Assembly: GCF_014204495.1 (NCBI RefSeq)
Contig: NZ_JACHLN010000002.1
Coordinates: 682,001-746,000 of the forward strand
Length of the DNA: 64,000 nt
Source of the DNA: Sphingomonas kyeonggiensis
GTDB taxonomy: Bacteria; Pseudomonadota; Alphaproteobacteria; Sphingomonadales; Sphingomonadaceae
Direction of reading: 5' to 3'
Every line of letters starts with the position of its first letter. Position 1 is the stretch's first letter. The notes under the pieces were generated by a model. The model was not told where the DNA came from. It searched no databases and was given only the letters and a program-made list of their open reading frames with translations. A program made the position numbers and the translations under genes. Shown here piece by piece: positions 14,297 through 23,276 of the stretch.

Positions 14297-15205
14297 ATGA
14301 AGAAGACCTTGCTCGCGGCGATCATCGCCGCAACTGCTCTGGTCCCGCCGGCACTGGCGCAGGACCGTGGCCGCCACTGGGGTGGCGGCGACCGTAATGG
14401 CGGCAATTCGGGCGCCTCGCAGCCTTCCCAGGATCGTGGCGATCGCGGGAGCCGCGGGGATCGTGGTGATCGCGGCGGCAACCGTGGTGGCTGGGGCCAG
14501 TCCTCGGCGCCGCAGCAGCAGGCGCAACCGCAACCCCAGCAGCAGCCGCGTCGCGACTGGAATGGCGGCGGCAATGTCGGCAACGGCTGGGGCCGTGGCG
14601 GCTGGAACCGTGGCGGCGGCCAGCCCGGCGGCCAGCAGGTTGCCCCGCCCCAGGCCCAGCCGCAGCAGCGCTGGGACGGCAATCGCGGCGGCAATGACCG
14701 GCGCGACTGGAACCGCGACAATAATCGCGGCGGCCAGTGGGATCGCGGCAACCCGAACTGGAACGATCGCAACCGTGATCGCAACTGGAACAATGATCGC
14801 CGCGGCAACGACTGGAACCGCAACAACGATCGCGGCTGGAACGACCGCAACCGCGGCTGGGACAACAATCGCGGCTGGGGCGGCAATCGCGGGAGCTGGA
14901 GCAACAGCTGGCGCAACGATCGCCGCTATGACTGGCGCGGCTACCGCACTTCGAACCGCAGCCTCTACCGCCTGCCGCGTTATTATGCGCCGTCGGGCTG
15001 GGGCTATGGCTATCGTCGCTTCGGGATCGGCTTCACGCTGAACTCGATCCTGTTCTCGTCGCAATACTGGATCAACGATCCCTATTATTACCGCCTGCCG
15101 GACGCGTACGGCCCCTATCGCTGGGTGCGCTACTACAACGACGCCCTTCTGGTCGATGTGGACACCGGCGAAGTGGTCGACGTGATCTACGACATCTTCT
15201 GGTAA
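14297..15205 (+). CDS. RcnB-like secreted protein with Gly/Asn/Arg/Trp-rich repeat region
   Basis: The 302-residue protein has a clear signal peptide (MKKTLLAAIIAATALVPPALA, cleavage before QDRG). About 190 residues of low-complexity sequence follow, built of short RGG-, RNW-, NDR- and QPQ-type units. The last 100 residues form the RcnB domain, with RLPRYYAPSG, PYRWVRYYNDALLVDVDTGEVVDVIYDIFW-type sequence at the end. E. coli RcnB is a periplasmic nickel/cobalt homeostasis protein; sphingomonads have many homologues of unknown role. The gene is monocistronic, with repeated TCAG boxes upstream and an intrinsic terminator downstream. Confidence 0.85.
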   Translation: MKKTLLAAIIAATALVPPALAQDRGRHWGGGDRNGGNSGASQPSQDRGDRGSRGDRGDRGGNRGGWGQSSAPQQQAQPQPQQQPRRDWNGGGNVGNGWGRGGWNRGGGQPGGQQVAPPQAQPQQRWDGNRGGNDRRDWNRDNNRGGQWDRGNPNWNDRNRDRNWNNDRRGNDWNRNNDRGWNDRNRGWDNNRGWGGNRGSWSNSWRNDRRYDWRGYRTSNRSLYRLPRYYAPSGWGYGYRRFGIGFTLNSILFSSQYWINDPYYYRLPDAYGPYRWVRYYNDALLVDVDTGEVVDVIYDIFW

Positions 15206-15231
15206 GCCAGCCCGCATCTTGCCAGACAGAG

Positions 15232-15267
15232 GAGGCCCGGCCCGCAAGGACCGGGCCTCTTGCTTTT
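15232..15267 (+). terminator. Rho-independent terminator of the RcnB-like gene
   Basis: Stem GAGGCCCGG (15232-15240) with CCGGGCCTC (15251-15259), 10-base loop, then TTGCTTTT. Confidence 0.8.
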
Positions 15268-15294
15268 GCAGCCCGCAGGCGCGAATTGGCCGGT

Positions 15295-16017
15295 GTGAGC
15301 AAGCAAGTCGGCAAAGTTTCGGGAACCCCGTCCCCCAATCGCGCGCGCATCGGCCGCGAAGTGGTGGCGAAGCTGGAAGCCAATCCCGCGGTCAAGCGCG
15401 CGAAGGTGGAGACCGCGCAGATCTTCACTTATCCCGATTTCCTCAGCGACGCGGACTGCGACATCCTGGTCGGCATGATCGATGAGTCCGCCCGGCCCTC
15501 CACGCTGCTCGCGGCGCATGAGGATCCCGAATTCCGCACGAGCAGCTCCACCGACCTCGATCGCTGGGCTGCCGATGTCTGGCGGATCGACGACCACATC
15601 GCCAATGTGCTGGGCCTCCCGCCGGCCAATGCCGAGACGCTGCAGGGCCAGCGCTACGCCCCCGGCCAGCAGTTCCGCGCCCACTGCGACTATTTCCATG
15701 AAGGCGCGGAATATTGGGAGAAGATGCTCGAATTCGGCGGGCAGCGCACCTGGACCGCGATGATCTACCTCAACGATGTCGAGGAAGGCGGCGCTACCTG
15801 GTTCCCGCGCGCCGGCGTCCGCTTCCGCCCGAAGAAGGGGCTGATGCTCATGTGGAACAACATGATGGAAGACGGCACGCCGAACTATGACACGCTGCAC
15901 GAGGGCATGCGCGTGCTCGAGGGCACCAAGTATATCGTGACCAAGTGGTTCCGCGAGAACGCCTGGATCCGCGGCCATGTGCCGACCTACTACGCCGGCG
16001 GCGAGCAGCGGACTTAG
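15295..16017 (+). CDS. 2OG-Fe(II) oxygenase, prolyl 4-hydroxylase-like
   Basis: The 240-residue protein has the prolyl 4-hydroxylase alpha catalytic domain. The iron triad is visible: HCDYF (His and Asp) near residue 126 and His of DTLHEGMRV near 205, with the 2-oxoglutarate-binding Lys about ten residues on. GATWFPRAG and TAMIYLND are family-like. Such enzymes hydroxylate side chains with O2 and 2-oxoglutarate; the substrate is unknown. I choose GTG at 15295; an in-frame TTG at 15286 is equally possible because no strong ribosome site is present. Confidence 0.85.
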   Translation: MSKQVGKVSGTPSPNRARIGREVVAKLEANPAVKRAKVETAQIFTYPDFLSDADCDILVGMIDESARPSTLLAAHEDPEFRTSSSTDLDRWAADVWRIDDHIANVLGLPPANAETLQGQRYAPGQQFRAHCDYFHEGAEYWEKMLEFGGQRTWTAMIYLNDVEEGGATWFPRAGVRFRPKKGLMLMWNNMMEDGTPNYDTLHEGMRVLEGTKYIVTKWFRENAWIRGHVPTYYAGGEQRT

Positions 16018-16043
16018 GGCGCCAAGCTGCGAATTTACCTGCT

Positions 16044-16116
16044 CCCCGGCAAAAGCCGGGGTCCAGGGTCACAAGCGATCCGGCAGAGAAACCCTGGGCC
16101 CCGGCTTTCGCCGGGG
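16044..16116. repeat. Palindromic intergenic repeat, class I
   Basis: Two hairpins, CCCCGGC-AAAA-GCCGGGG (16044-16061) and CCCCGGC-TTTC-GCCGGGG (16099-16116), are inverse copies joined by a spacer. The inner CCAGGGT and ACCCTGG also pair, so the whole 73 bases can form one long stem. It lies between convergent genes. Confidence 0.9.
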
Positions 16117-16131
16117 AACCAGAATATGGTC

Positions 16132-17013
16132 TCAGACCAGCCCCGCAAACTCCAGCGCGGCGTCCACGGCCTTGCGGCTCGCTTCCCCCGCCGGCGTCAT
16201 CGGCAGGCGAAGTTCCTCGGGGAAGCCCGGACGCACGCGGGTCATCGCGTACTTCACCGGGCCGGGCGAGGCATCGGTGAACATCGCGATGTGCAGCGGA
16301 TAGAGCCGGTCGTGCAGCTCGAGTGCCAGCGCGTGATCGCCCGCCGCCCAGGCCGCCTGGAACTCGGCGCACAGTTTCGGCGCGACATTGGCGGTCACCG
16401 AGATGCAGCCGGTGCCGCCCATCGCATTGAATGCCAGCGCCGTCTCGTCATTGCCCGAAAGCTGCGTGAAGTCGTGGCCACAGCCGGCACGCTGCTCCGA
16501 AACGCGGGCGAGCGCGCCCGTTGCATCCTTCACGCCGATGAACTTGCCCGGAAACGCCTTGACGATCCGCGCCATCGTCGCCGGCTGGATGTCGGTCACG
16601 GTGCGGCCCGGCACATTGTAGAGCACGATCGGCAGCTCTGCCTTCTCGGCGATCGCCGCGAAATGCTGGAAGATGCCTTCCTGGCTCGGCCGGTTGTAAT
16701 AGGGCGGGACCATCAGCACCGCATCGGCGCCGGCATCGTGCGATGCCTTCACATTCTCGATCGCGACCAGCGTGTCGTTCGATCCAGCACCGGCGAGCAC
16801 CGGCACGCGGCCTTTCGCCTGGTCGGCACAGACGCGGACGACTTCGAAATGCTCGTCTTTCGGCATCGTCGCGGCCTCGCCGGTGGTGCCGCACGGCACC
16901 AGCCCGGCAGAGCCCTCAGCAATCTGCCATTCAACGAACGCACGATAATCTTCATCCGCGAAGATGCCGCTACGGAACGGCGTCACAAGCGCGGGAATGG
17001 AGCCGGAAAACAT
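16132..17013 (-). CDS. dapA: 4-hydroxy-tetrahydrodipicolinate synthase
   Basis: The 293-residue aldolase condenses pyruvate with aspartate semialdehyde, the first committed step to lysine and diaminopimelate. The family signatures are PCGTTGEAATM (near residue 40), catalytic Tyr in YNVPGRTVTDI (near 134) and the Schiff-base Lys in FIGVKDATG (near 162). The start is 62 bases from the divergent lytic transglycosylase gene, so both cell-wall-related genes share a promoter region. Confidence 0.95.
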   Translation of the reverse strand: MFSGSIPALVTPFRSGIFADEDYRAFVEWQIAEGSAGLVPCGTTGEAATMPKDEHFEVVRVCADQAKGRVPVLAGAGSNDTLVAIENVKASHDAGADAVLMVPPYYNRPSQEGIFQHFAAIAEKAELPIVLYNVPGRTVTDIQPATMARIVKAFPGKFIGVKDATGALARVSEQRAGCGHDFTQLSGNDETALAFNAMGGTGCISVTANVAPKLCAEFQAAWAAGDHALALELHDRLYPLHIAMFTDASPGPVKYAMTRVRPGFPEELRLPMTPAGEASRKAVDAALEFAGLV

Positions 17014-17075
17014 GGTCTCAAAATCTTCCCTAATTCCCCAATTCGGGGCTGGCAGATAGGAGCGACACGCGTATC

Positions 17076-19091
17076 ATGTCCAGTATGCTTGCTCCGCTGC
17101 TCAAAAGTGCGTTGCTGTTCGCGGGCGTTTCCGGGCTCGCCGTCTCGTCGCAGCTCACGCAGGAACAGATCCAGTGGTACAAGGTGGCGCTCGAAGCCGG
17201 CGTTCCCCGCGTGCCCCCGCCCTATATCCAGGCCGATCAGCTCGGCGACGCGCTGATCGAATGGAAGCGCTTGCAGCAGTCGGACAATTATCCCTTTTCC
17301 GACTACGCCAACTTCCTGCTCATGCATCCCGGCTGGCCCGGTGAGAAAAGCCGCCGCGCCGCGGCCGAGACGGTGCTGGAAAGCGGCACCTGGGCTCCTG
17401 GCCTGGTCATCCGCTTCTTCGAGCGCTTCCCGCCGCTGACCGCCGCCGGCCGCATCCGCTATGCCGAAGCGCTCGCGGCTTCCGGCAAGCGCGCCGAGGC
17501 CGAACAGCAGGCACGCCAGGCCTGGCGTCACGGCGTGCTGCGCCCGCGCGACGAAACCGCGCTGCTCGCCGGCTTCTCCGCCGCGCTCACCCCGACGGAT
17601 CATGATGCGCGGATGGACCGGCTGCTCTGGGCAGGCTCGCTCAGCGCCGCACAGCGCCAGCTCGCCTATGTCTCGCCGGCGATGCGTCCGGTGTTCGATG
17701 CCCGCATCGCCTTCCGCACCAAGGCGGCGGACGCCGATGTGAAGGGCTCGAACGCGCTTGCGCTCGGCCGCTCCAATCCCGGCTTCATCGCCGATCGCGC
17801 GATGTGGTTGCGCGATACCGGCCAGAGCCCGGCGATGCGCGCCTATCTCGCCCAGCCACGCCAGCTCGCCTCCACGCCCGGCGATGCCGAGGAGTGGATG
17901 GAAGTGCTGCTCACCGCTGCGCGCGGCGCCCAGTCGGACGGGCAGTTCAGCCTCGCCTATCAGATCGCCAGCCAGGTCGATGACGCCTTCCCGGCGGGCA
18001 CCGACATCAGCGCCCAGCCGCTCGGCGAGCGCGATGATTATACCAGCCTCACCTGGCTGGCGGGCACCGTTGCGTTCAACAATCTCGGCCGCAGCCGCGA
18101 CGCGGTCGGCATGTTCGATCGCTATGGGCATGGCTCGAAGACGCCGACCACCCAGTCCAAGGGCTTCTACTGGGCCGGTCGCGCCGCCGAAGTCTCGGGC
18201 GATCAGGCCGGTGCGACGAAGTTCTACACCCAGGCAGCGGGCTTCCCCGACGTCTTCTACGGCCAGCTTGCCACCGAACGCCTCGGCAATCCGCTCAAGC
18301 GCCCGCCCGATTTCAATGCACGGGTCGGCGATCCGGCAGTGCGCGACGCCTTCTTCAAGAAGGAGACGGTCCGTGCGGCGCAACTGCTCGGCACGATGGG
18401 CAATCGCCAGGACCAGGGCCTGTTCATCCGCCAGATCGCCAATGACGCGACGTCGGACAGCGATCACATCCTCGCCGCCGAACTGAGCCGCGCGATCGGC
18501 CGTCCGGACCTGGGCGTGCTGGTCGGCAAGAGCGCGCTACAGAACGGCCTGTCCGACTATACCGCGGCGGGCTATCCGACCGTGGCGGTGCCGGCCTCGC
18601 AGCAGGATTACTGGACGATCGTACACGCCATCGCGCGGCAGGAGAGCCAGTTCGACCGCGACGCGGTCAGCCATGCCGGTGCGCGCGGGCTGATGCAGCT
18701 GATGCCGGGCACGGCCCGCGAGGTCTCGACCAAGCTGGGCATGAGCTACAGCCCCGGCACGCTCAATTCCGATACCGACTACAACATCCAGCTCGGCTCG
18801 ACCTATTTCCAGCGGATGTACAATCTCTACGGCAGCTATCCGCTGGCGATCGCGGCGTACAATGCCGGTCCGGGCAATGTGAACAAGTGGATCCGCGCCA
18901 ATGGCGACCCCCGCCTGCCCGGCGGCGACATCGTCCAGTGGATCGAGCAGATCCCGATCTTCGAGACGAAGAACTACGTCCAGCGCGTGATCGAGAACGC
19001 CGTGGTCTACGATCTGCTCAACCCCGAGCGCTCGCGCTCGCGGGGCCCGGCGAACACCAGCTGGTATCTGGGCAAGAACAAGCCGGGCTGA
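17076..19091 (+). CDS. Soluble-type lytic murein transglycosylase
   Basis: The 671-residue protein has an N-terminal signal or anchor (residues 5-25), a long helical superhelical region of TPR-like character, and a C-terminal SLT domain. The catalytic Glu lies in RQESQFD near residue 523, followed by GARGLMQLMPGTA and AIAAYNAGPGNV, the standard SLT motifs. It cleaves peptidoglycan glycan strands to 1,6-anhydro products in the periplasm. The start has a weak ribosome site. It is divergent from dapA and followed after 15 bases by greB. Confidence 0.92.
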   Translation: MSSMLAPLLKSALLFAGVSGLAVSSQLTQEQIQWYKVALEAGVPRVPPPYIQADQLGDALIEWKRLQQSDNYPFSDYANFLLMHPGWPGEKSRRAAAETVLESGTWAPGLVIRFFERFPPLTAAGRIRYAEALAASGKRAEAEQQARQAWRHGVLRPRDETALLAGFSAALTPTDHDARMDRLLWAGSLSAAQRQLAYVSPAMRPVFDARIAFRTKAADADVKGSNALALGRSNPGFIADRAMWLRDTGQSPAMRAYLAQPRQLASTPGDAEEWMEVLLTAARGAQSDGQFSLAYQIASQVDDAFPAGTDISAQPLGERDDYTSLTWLAGTVAFNNLGRSRDAVGMFDRYGHGSKTPTTQSKGFYWAGRAAEVSGDQAGATKFYTQAAGFPDVFYGQLATERLGNPLKRPPDFNARVGDPAVRDAFFKKETVRAAQLLGTMGNRQDQGLFIRQIANDATSDSDHILAAELSRAIGRPDLGVLVGKSALQNGLSDYTAAGYPTVAVPASQQDYWTIVHAIARQESQFDRDAVSHAGARGLMQLMPGTAREVSTKLGMSYSPGTLNSDTDYNIQLGSTYFQRMYNLYGSYPLAIAAYNAGPGNVNKWIRANGDPRLPGGDIVQWIEQIPIFETKNYVQRVIENAVVYDLLNPERSRSRGPANTSWYLGKNKPG

Positions 19092-19106
19092 TAGTCCGGG
19101 CGGACG

Positions 19107-19583
19107 ATGGACCGCCCCAACTACATCACCCCCGCCGGCTATGCGACGCTGCGGGCCGAGTATGAGCTCCTCTTCGCCAAGGAGCGGCCCGCCCTGGTCG
19201 AGACGATCAGCTGGGCCGCCGGCAATGGCGATCGCTCGGAGAATGGCGACTATATCTACGGCCGCAAGCGCCTGCGCGAGATCGATCGCCGGCTCGGCTG
19301 GCTGTCGAAGCGGATGAAGGCGGCCAAGGTCGTCGATCCGGCGCAGCAGGAGGACAAGAGCCGCGCCTATTTCGGCGCCACCGTCACGATCGCCGACGAG
19401 GACGACAACCACCGCACCCTCACCCTGGTCGGCGATGACGAGGCCGATGCCGCCAAGGGCCTGGTCGGCTGGAACGCTCCGCTCGCCCGTGCCCTGCGCG
19501 GCGCCGGGATCGGCGACCTCCGCCGGGTCAACCTGCCCGCCGGCGAGCGCGAATATGAAGTGATTGCGATCACTTACCCCTAA
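19107..19583 (+). CDS. greB: Transcription elongation factor GreB
   Basis: The 158-residue Gre factor stimulates cleavage of backtracked RNA by RNA polymerase. The coiled-coil tip has the acidic pair in NGDRSENGDYIYGRKRLREID (near residue 44), and the C-terminal FKBP-like domain follows. YIYGRKRLREIDRRL-type sequence and the overall length favour GreB over GreA. It is in tandem with the transglycosylase, 15 bases downstream. Confidence 0.9.
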   Translation: MDRPNYITPAGYATLRAEYELLFAKERPALVETISWAAGNGDRSENGDYIYGRKRLREIDRRLGWLSKRMKAAKVVDPAQQEDKSRAYFGATVTIADEDDNHRTLTLVGDDEADAAKGLVGWNAPLARALRGAGIGDLRRVNLPAGEREYEVIAITYP

Positions 19584-19689
19584 GTCGCGACGAGTCGCCG
19601 CGCCCGAGGATTCCCTGGAATCTGCAAGTTGATACAAGTGCAGCCAGGCCGAAGGGTTGCGGCCGGGTAAAATAATGAGCTGGGGATAT

Positions 19690-19968
19690 ATGACGGCACA
19701 GCGTATCTATGTGTCGGGCCGCGTGCAGCGCGTGGGCTATCGCGACTGGGCGGTGCGTACCGCCAAGCTGCTCGGCGTGAAGGGCTGGGTCCGCAATCTC
19801 AAGGACGGGCGGGTCGAGCTGCTCGCCGAGGGCGATGACGAGGCGCTGACCTCGCTTACCGAAGCCTGTCGCGAAGGGCCGCCCCTGGCGGTCGTCGACC
19901 ATGTCGAGGCCTTCCAGACGGCCGAGGACAAGCACGCCAAGGGCTTCACCAAGCGCTTCACGGCCTGA
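19690..19968 (+). CDS. acyP: Acylphosphatase
   Basis: The 92-residue protein has the acylphosphatase fold and hydrolyses the carboxyl-phosphate bond of acylphosphates. The signature GRVQRVGYRDW gives the catalytic Arg, and GWVRNLKDGRVELLAEGD gives the catalytic Asn. I choose the ATG at 19690 because of the GGGGAT site upstream and the family length; in-frame ATGs at 19675 and 19657 would add short unrelated tails. Confidence 0.92.
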   Translation: MTAQRIYVSGRVQRVGYRDWAVRTAKLLGVKGWVRNLKDGRVELLAEGDDEALTSLTEACREGPPLAVVDHVEAFQTAEDKHAKGFTKRFTA

Positions 19969-19976
19969 GCCACTTC

Positions 19977-19993
19977 GGAAACGGATGGTTTCC
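19977..19993. promoter_or_regulatory. Palindromic operator candidate (copy 2): GGAAAC-N5-GTTTCC
   Basis: The same palindrome and flanks as at 13630-13651, here upstream of doxX. A TTGACC (-35-like) box follows at 20004-20009 with an AACATT (-10-like) 17 bases on. The palindrome would be centred near -54, a typical activator position. Confidence 0.6.
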
Positions 19994-20083
19994 CGGGCGT
20001 CGGTTGACCGTTCGGACATGAAGTGAAACATTTCAGCCTCGAAACGGCTCGCAAGGACGCGCGCCGGTCGAGGAGAAAACCTC

Positions 20084-20467
20084 ATGCCCGTTCCCGCAAG
20101 CTGGTCCGACAAGCTGCTGAGCGTCCTGCGCATCGTCGCCGGTCTCGGCTTCCTGCAGCATGGCCTTTCCAAGTTCTTCGGCGTGCCCCCCTTCCCCTAT
20201 CCGCTCAACGGCCTGCTCACTGCGGCCGGCGTGATCGAGCTGGTCGGCGGCGCGCTGCTGCTGATCGGCCTGTTCACCCGTCCGGTCGCGTTCATCGCCT
20301 CGGGCATGTGCGCGGTCGGCTATTTCCTCGTCCACGCGCCGCAGGGCTTCTTCCCCGCGGTGAACGGCGGCGAGGCGATCATGCTCTACTGCTTCATCTT
20401 CCTGTTCTTCGCGGCCGCCGGCGGCGGTTCGTGGAGCGTGGACGCGCTGACCGCCAAGAAGGGCTGA
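20084..20467 (+). CDS. DoxX family membrane protein
   Basis: The 127-residue integral membrane protein has four hydrophobic segments (roughly residues 10-28, 45-65, 72-90 and 100-118). It shows the DoxX opening with LRIVAGLGFLQHGLSKFFG and the internal GVIELVGGALLLIGLFTRPVA. DoxX-type proteins are associated with redox and quinone stress; the biochemical role is not settled. The start has AGGAGAAAACC upstream. A hairpin follows the stop. Confidence 0.9.
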   Translation: MPVPASWSDKLLSVLRIVAGLGFLQHGLSKFFGVPPFPYPLNGLLTAAGVIELVGGALLLIGLFTRPVAFIASGMCAVGYFLVHAPQGFFPAVNGGEAIMLYCFIFLFFAAAGGGSWSVDALTAKKG

Positions 20468-20477
20468 TCCCGTCCGG

Positions 20478-20508
20478 CACTGGCCGTGTGCGATCGCCAC
20501 GGCCGGTG
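20478..20508 (+). terminator. Possible terminator of doxX
   Basis: An 11-bp stem with one G-T pair (20478-20488 with 20498-20508) is followed by TCCTGTTCTCTC. There is no pure T-run, so it could be rho-assisted. Confidence 0.45.
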
Positions 20509-20541
20509 TCCTGTTCTCTCGGAAGGCGCTATGGATCTCCC

Positions 20542-21339
20542 ATGCGCCTTCCGATGAGTCTAGCCGCGGCCCTGCTCGCCGCCACTGCCGCCCATGCGCA
20601 GGACCTGCGCCCGCTCTGCCCGGACCGGCCCGGGCTCGACACGCCCGCCTGCACCGTCGACCAGGGGCACCTGATCGTCGAGAGCGGCCTGGCCGACTGG
20701 TCGCTCGACCGCGACCCCAGCCAGCGCACCGACAGTTTCACCTTCGGCGAACTGCTGCTCCGCTACGGCATCACCTCGAACACCGAAGTCCAGCTCGGCT
20801 GGACCGCGCTCGGCACCGTGCGCACGCATGATCGTATCGCCGGCACCGTCACCCATGGCAGCGGCGTGGGCGACACCACCCTCGCGGTCCGCCACAATCT
20901 CTCGCATCCCGATGGTTCGGGCTTCGCCGCCGCGATCATGCCCTATGCCAGCCTGCCGACCGGTGGCGCGACGATCGGCGCGGGCGATTGGGGTGCCGGC
21001 CTGGTCGTGCCGCTCAGCTACAGCCTGAACGACACGCTGAGCCTGTCGCTCACGCCCGAAGTCGATGCCGCGGTCGACAGCGACCGGTATGGCCGCCATC
21101 TCGCTTATGGCAGCGCGGCCGGCATCAGCGCCACGCTCGCCAAGTCGCTGACCAGCGCGCTCGAATTCCAGGCGATCCGAGACGAGGACGCCGCCGGACA
21201 CGCCACCCAGGCGCTTGCCAGCCTGTCCTTCGCCTGGCAGCCTCGCTCGAACCTGCAGTTCGACATCGGCGCCGTCGCCGGGCTCAACCATGCCAGCCCG
21301 GATGCCGAACTCTATATGGGGATCGCCCGCCGCTTCTAG
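20542..21339 (+). CDS. Outer-membrane transporter-like protein (MetA-pathway of phenol degradation family)
   Basis: The 265-residue protein has a signal peptide (cleavage after AHA, before QDLRPLCPDRPG). It continues as an amphipathic beta-rich sequence ending in ARRF, a C-terminal Phe as in outer-membrane barrels. The opening DRPGLDTPACTVDQGHLIVESGLADW-type pattern and alternating strands fit the Phenol_MetA_deg family (PF13557), whose members are annotated as putative channels. Substrate unknown. The ATG at 20542 gives the best signal peptide; an in-frame ATG at 20554 is possible. Confidence 0.75.
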   Translation: MRLPMSLAAALLAATAAHAQDLRPLCPDRPGLDTPACTVDQGHLIVESGLADWSLDRDPSQRTDSFTFGELLLRYGITSNTEVQLGWTALGTVRTHDRIAGTVTHGSGVGDTTLAVRHNLSHPDGSGFAAAIMPYASLPTGGATIGAGDWGAGLVVPLSYSLNDTLSLSLTPEVDAAVDSDRYGRHLAYGSAAGISATLAKSLTSALEFQAIRDEDAAGHATQALASLSFAWQPRSNLQFDIGAVAGLNHASPDAELYMGIARRF

Positions 21340-21366
21340 GCGGCGAACGATCCCCCGGGTGGATCC

Positions 21367-23136
21367 TCAGGCGGCCACGCTGTGGAGCTGGACCACCTTG
21401 CCGCGCGGCGCGGAAGCCGACGTACCGCTCCCGGTGCGGAAGCGACCGGCCTGCTCGGCCAGGTTGCCGACTTCCTCGGCCAGGTTGCGCGAGGCAGCCG
21501 AGGTTTCCTCGACCATCGCCGCATTCTGCTGGGTCGACGTATCCATCTCGTTCACCGCGGTGACGATCTGGGTGATCGCGGTCGACTGGGCCTGGTTGTC
21601 CGCCGCCATGGCGTCGAGCAGCTTGTGGACCGCGCCCACGCCGCCCGAGATCGCCTCCAGCGCCGTATCCATGCGCTGCACCGCATCGACCGCGGTGCTG
21701 ACCTCGTCCTGGGTCAGCGTCAGCTGCTCGCGGGCACGCTTGGCTTCTTCTTCCGCCCGCATCGCCAGCGCCGAGACCAGGTCGGCGACCACCGCGAAGC
21801 CACGACCGGCCTCGCCCGCGCGCCCGGCTTCCACCGCCGCGTTCATCGCAAGCACCCGCGTCTGGAACGCGATCTTGTCGAGGCCCTCGATCACGTCGTC
21901 AATGCCGCGGGCGCTTTCGCTCACCCGGCCCATCGCCGTGACCGCCTGCTCGGCGAGCGAGCGGCCGTCGCCGACCACGCGGATCGCCTCGTCGGCGCTG
22001 CGCACCGTCTCGTTCGCCGCCCGGGCGGTGCCGCGCAGGCGTTCGTCCATCTGGCTGAGCGCGGCCGAGGTCTCCTCGAGGCTCGCCGCATTGCCTTCGG
22101 TGCGTCGCGCCAGGTCTTCCGAAGCCTGGGCGATCTCGTGCGAGCCGGTCTGGATCGCCGCCGCGCCTTCGTTGACCGTGGAGATCAGCGTGCGCAGCGC
22201 GGTCAGCGCGCTGTTGAAGTTGGTCTTGAGCGTCGCATAGCTCTCCGGGAAGGCCACGCGGATTTCCTCGGTCAGGTCGCCTTCGGCCAGTGCCGAAAGC
22301 CCCTGGCTCAGCGCCGTGGTAACGATGCGCTGCGTCTCGGCAGCGGCCGCCGCCGCGTCGCGCTCCTTGGCGATCACCGATTCGAGATAGGCATCGACCG
22401 CACGGGCGATGTCGCCGATCTCGTCAGCCTGGTCAGTATGCGGCACCTGGGTCGTCCCGCTGGAGCGCGCCATGCCATGGATCACCTCGGCCAGGCCCTT
22501 GATCGGCGCGACCACCTTGCGGGTGACCATGTAGAAGGCGCCGCCAAGAACCGCGAGCGCAATCAGGCCGAGCGCGACCACGATGCCGGTGGCGACATTC
22601 GCCCAACCCAGCGCATCGGTAGTCACGTCGCTGGCGATGCTGATCTGCATGGTCACCAGCTTGCCGACGGTATCCGAGACCGGATCGACATCGGTGTAGA
22701 TTTCGGTCGCCACGAACTTGTCGACGCCTTCGCGATCGCCGGCGCGCAGCATCGCTTCCAGGCGCCCGATGCCTTCATTGGCCTTGGCCATGGCGTCTTC
22801 CGCCTGCTTGGCGAGCGCTTCCTCGTCGGGCGTCGCATCGGTCGCCGCATAGCGCTTCCAGGCCGAATCGAGGTCGGTCTTGCCCTTCTGGATATTCTCC
22901 AGAGCCTGCGCGTAGCTGATATTGCCGTTGCGCGCCTTGTGCGCCGCATCGACGATGTGCACCGCATAGCTGTCGGCGACGAGCTTGAGGTCCTTCAGCG
23001 GGATCACGCGGTCCGCAAGCACCGTGTGCAGCGCCTGGCGGCTGGTGGCCGCGGACCAGGAAAAGCCTGCGATGACGGCGCCGAGCACGACCCCCAACAT
23101 CACCAGGGCGGAAAGCAGCTTCTGCTTCAGCGTCAT
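21367..23136 (-). CDS. Methyl-accepting chemotaxis protein
   Basis: The 589-residue receptor has a first membrane helix (residues 8-30), a four-helix-bundle periplasmic sensor (about 35-185), a second helix (about 190-210), a HAMP domain with DEIGDIARAVDAYL, and a long signalling coiled coil. The conserved hairpin tip is altered: AFQTRVLAMNAAVEAGRAGEAGRGFAVVAD is normal in style, but the usual EVRALAQRS that contacts CheA and CheW reads LVSALAMRAEE. There is no C-terminal NWETF-like pentapeptide. No che genes are nearby. The ligand is unknown. Confidence 0.9.
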   Translation of the reverse strand: MTLKQKLLSALVMLGVVLGAVIAGFSWSAATSRQALHTVLADRVIPLKDLKLVADSYAVHIVDAAHKARNGNISYAQALENIQKGKTDLDSAWKRYAATDATPDEEALAKQAEDAMAKANEGIGRLEAMLRAGDREGVDKFVATEIYTDVDPVSDTVGKLVTMQISIASDVTTDALGWANVATGIVVALGLIALAVLGGAFYMVTRKVVAPIKGLAEVIHGMARSSGTTQVPHTDQADEIGDIARAVDAYLESVIAKERDAAAAAAETQRIVTTALSQGLSALAEGDLTEEIRVAFPESYATLKTNFNSALTALRTLISTVNEGAAAIQTGSHEIAQASEDLARRTEGNAASLEETSAALSQMDERLRGTARAANETVRSADEAIRVVGDGRSLAEQAVTAMGRVSESARGIDDVIEGLDKIAFQTRVLAMNAAVEAGRAGEAGRGFAVVADLVSALAMRAEEEAKRAREQLTLTQDEVSTAVDAVQRMDTALEAISGGVGAVHKLLDAMAADNQAQSTAITQIVTAVNEMDTSTQQNAAMVEETSAASRNLAEEVGNLAEQAGRFRTGSGTSASAPRGKVVQLHSVAA

Positions 23137-23276
23137 GGTTGAACTCCGGAAAATAAGATGTTTCCCGGAATTTATAGGAATTCTTGCGGCCCCGGCTCTG
23201 TTGCGAAACATTTCTGAAACGAGAAATCCGTGCCCCCGCCGGTGGCACGCCCCTCCGAAAATCCGTATTTTACGTA

